Source: Actinomycetes bacterium (GTDB lineage: Bacteria > Actinomycetota > Actinomycetes > Actinomycetales > Actinomycetaceae). Taken from it: a stretch of DNA of 6,129 nucleotides. This document shows positions 5,449-6,129 of the stretch, in pieces; within the stretch, counting starts at the first letter, position 1, and the number at the start of each line of letters is the position of its first letter. The notes under the pieces are model-generated. The model made no database searches, was not told the origin of the DNA, and saw only the letters and a list, made by a program, of their open reading frames with translations. The position numbers were made by a program, and so were the translations under genes. Where the stretch lies: contig JAEZVQ010000160.1 in the NCBI GenBank assembly GCA_023420745.1, positions 1 to 6,129 on the forward strand, written 5' to 3'.

Positions 5449-6129
5449 ATGACCCCAACCAGTGCAGCGAACCCGCGCGAGATCGTCAACTATCTCACCA
5501 CAACGGCGGCGCTCCCCCTGATTCATACTGCGCTTGGGTGCGCGCCGGCGCGAGTCGATAGGGGAGGGCACCTTCGCGACCTCGCTGACTCCACTGTGCT
5601 GACCTGGCGTGTCGAGGGCGTCCACCATCGTCCTTCAGGTGCCGTGAGCGTGCGCTTCGCTGTGACGCTTCGATGTGGTGAGGAACGACTTGGCGTCACC
5701 ACCGTGGCTTCCACTGAACACCTCAGGTCTACCCCCACGACGCGCGCGGTGCGCGCCACCGCAATCGATCCCAACCTATTGATCCACGTGTGGGCGATAC
5801 CGCACGATCCCCATCTGCCCGGTCTCGCCTGGGCAACCGACCCGACTGCGGTGTCGACCGTTGTCGATGCGCCCGTGTTGGCACTGACACCCGTGGTGTA
5901 TCGTCCTACTCGACGGGCAATGATTCGAGCCGACAGTGATGAGGCTGGCGGGGTGCCGGGAGCGTGGATCAAAGTGCTTCCACCCGCGCAAGCACAAGCC
6001 CTAGGACGGACGGTGCGCGTCGCTGCCAACAGCAATTTTCCCGTCGCCTCACTCATCGAATCTCCGGTTCCGGGAGTCGTCACCCAGCGTCACGTGGAAG
6101 GGCACACACTCGCCCACGTGACGCTGGGT
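5449..6129 (+). CDS. Phosphotransferase-family protein, N-terminal part (aminoglycoside phosphotransferase/maltokinase-like), cut by the window end
   Basis: The frame is open from ATG 5449 to the last base, giving 227 residues without a stop; the C-terminal part is missing. GTG 5446 directly before the ATG is an equally possible start. I see a family-like pattern of actinobacterial APH-fold kinases: an N-terminal part with GVHHRPSGAVSVRFAVTL (57-74) and VASTEHL (86-92), then DPHLPGLAWATDP (120-132), then the beginning of a kinase N-lobe with VVYRPTRRAMIR (149-160) and WIKVLPPAQAQAL (173-185). Lys175 is a candidate for the ATP-contacting lysine. The catalytic HGD and DxD regions would lie beyond the window, so activity cannot be judged. 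The phosphoryl acceptor is unknown; small-molecule kinases of this fold act on aminoglycosides, maltose, choline and others, and resistance should not be assumed. It is transcribed divergently from the deaminase operon across 113 nt. A perfect inverted repeat lies at its visible end. Confidence 0.75.
   Translation, partial: MTPTSAANPREIVNYLTTTAALPLIHTALGCAPARVDRGGHLRDLADSTVLTWRVEGVHHRPSGAVSVRFAVTLRCGEERLGVTTVASTEHLRSTPTTRAVRATAIDPNLLIHVWAIPHDPHLPGLAWATDPTAVSTVVDAPVLALTPVVYRPTRRAMIRADSDEAGGVPGAWIKVLPPAQAQALGRTVRVAANSNFPVASLIESPVPGVVTQRHVEGHTLAHVTLG
6082..6129. repeat. Perfect 16-bp inverted repeat at the window end
   Basis: ACCCAGCGTCACGTGG (6082-6097) is the exact reverse complement of CCACGTGACGCTGGGT (6114-6129), with a 16-nt spacer (6098-6113). 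The right arm ends on the last base of the window, so the repeat could be longer. Each arm also contains the self-complementary CACGTG. It lies inside the kinase-like reading frame, which stays open through it. It could be a real hairpin or operator-like site, or a fold-back artefact if the window end is also a contig end. Confidence 0.85.

Noticed and set aside
5523..6083. Minus-strand open frame of 186 codons opposite the kinase-like gene
   Set aside because: Its translation is rich in Arg, Ser, Thr and Ala with no recognisable motif. The plus-strand frame over the same bases is open to the window end and has family-like segments. This is a high-GC antisense shadow.
5449..6129. Antibiotic-resistance gene
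   Set aside because: The APH fold is shared with many metabolic kinases, the catalytic part is missing from the window, and the neighbourhood is chromosomal with no mobile element, so resistance is not supported.
1..6129. tRNA, rRNA, CRISPR array, insertion sequence or phage genes
   Set aside because: I saw no cloverleaf, no regularly spaced repeats with spacers, no transposase or integrase motifs and no terminal repeats flanking a gene. The only strong inverted repeat (6082-6129) is not linked to any mobility gene.

Overview
The window looks like chromosomal DNA of a high-GC Gram-positive bacterium (Actinomycetota). The evidence is a GC content of about 60-65% in the lines I counted by eye, the matching codon bias, and the family signatures of all five genes. 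The MFS protein, the adenosine deaminase with its HLHLHFTG/SNDE/PHGGEL signatures and the partial kinase-like protein all resemble actinobacterial subfamilies as I remember them. I cannot place the genus.

Layout. Positions 19-1215 (+) encode a 12-helix MFS transporter of the YbjJ/fucose-permease-like type. After a 70-nt gap with a strong ribosome binding site comes murB at 1286-2497 (+), the peptidoglycan-precursor enzyme UDP-N-acetylenolpyruvoylglucosamine reductase, with an unusual N-terminal extension. A 61-nt convergent gap separates it from a minus-strand pair. The upstream member of the pair is an adenosine-deaminase-family gene (4301-5335, possibly starting further out at 5386). Its stop overlaps by 4 nt the start of a 581-residue protein (2559-4304) that carries two complete alpha/beta-hydrolase domains joined by a long Ser/Pro/Arg-rich linker. 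A 113-nt divergent intergenic region follows, with plausible promoters for both directions and an 11-bp-phased direct repeat. The window then ends inside a plus-strand gene (5449 onward), the N-terminal part of an aminoglycoside-phosphotransferase/maltokinase-like protein.

How the genes relate. The MFS gene and murB are co-oriented and may share a transcript. The deaminase and the double hydrolase are almost certainly translationally coupled. MurB works in cell-wall synthesis and the deaminase in purine salvage. No common pathway for all five is visible, and this is probably ordinary chromosomal housekeeping and metabolic territory. I found no mobile element, CRISPR array, tRNA or rRNA.

The points most worth a second look are the tandem fusion of two different alpha/beta hydrolases, a perfect 16-bp inverted repeat that ends exactly at the last base of the window, altered substrate-pocket residues in the deaminase, and the phased repeat over the probable leaderless promoter of the partial kinase gene.
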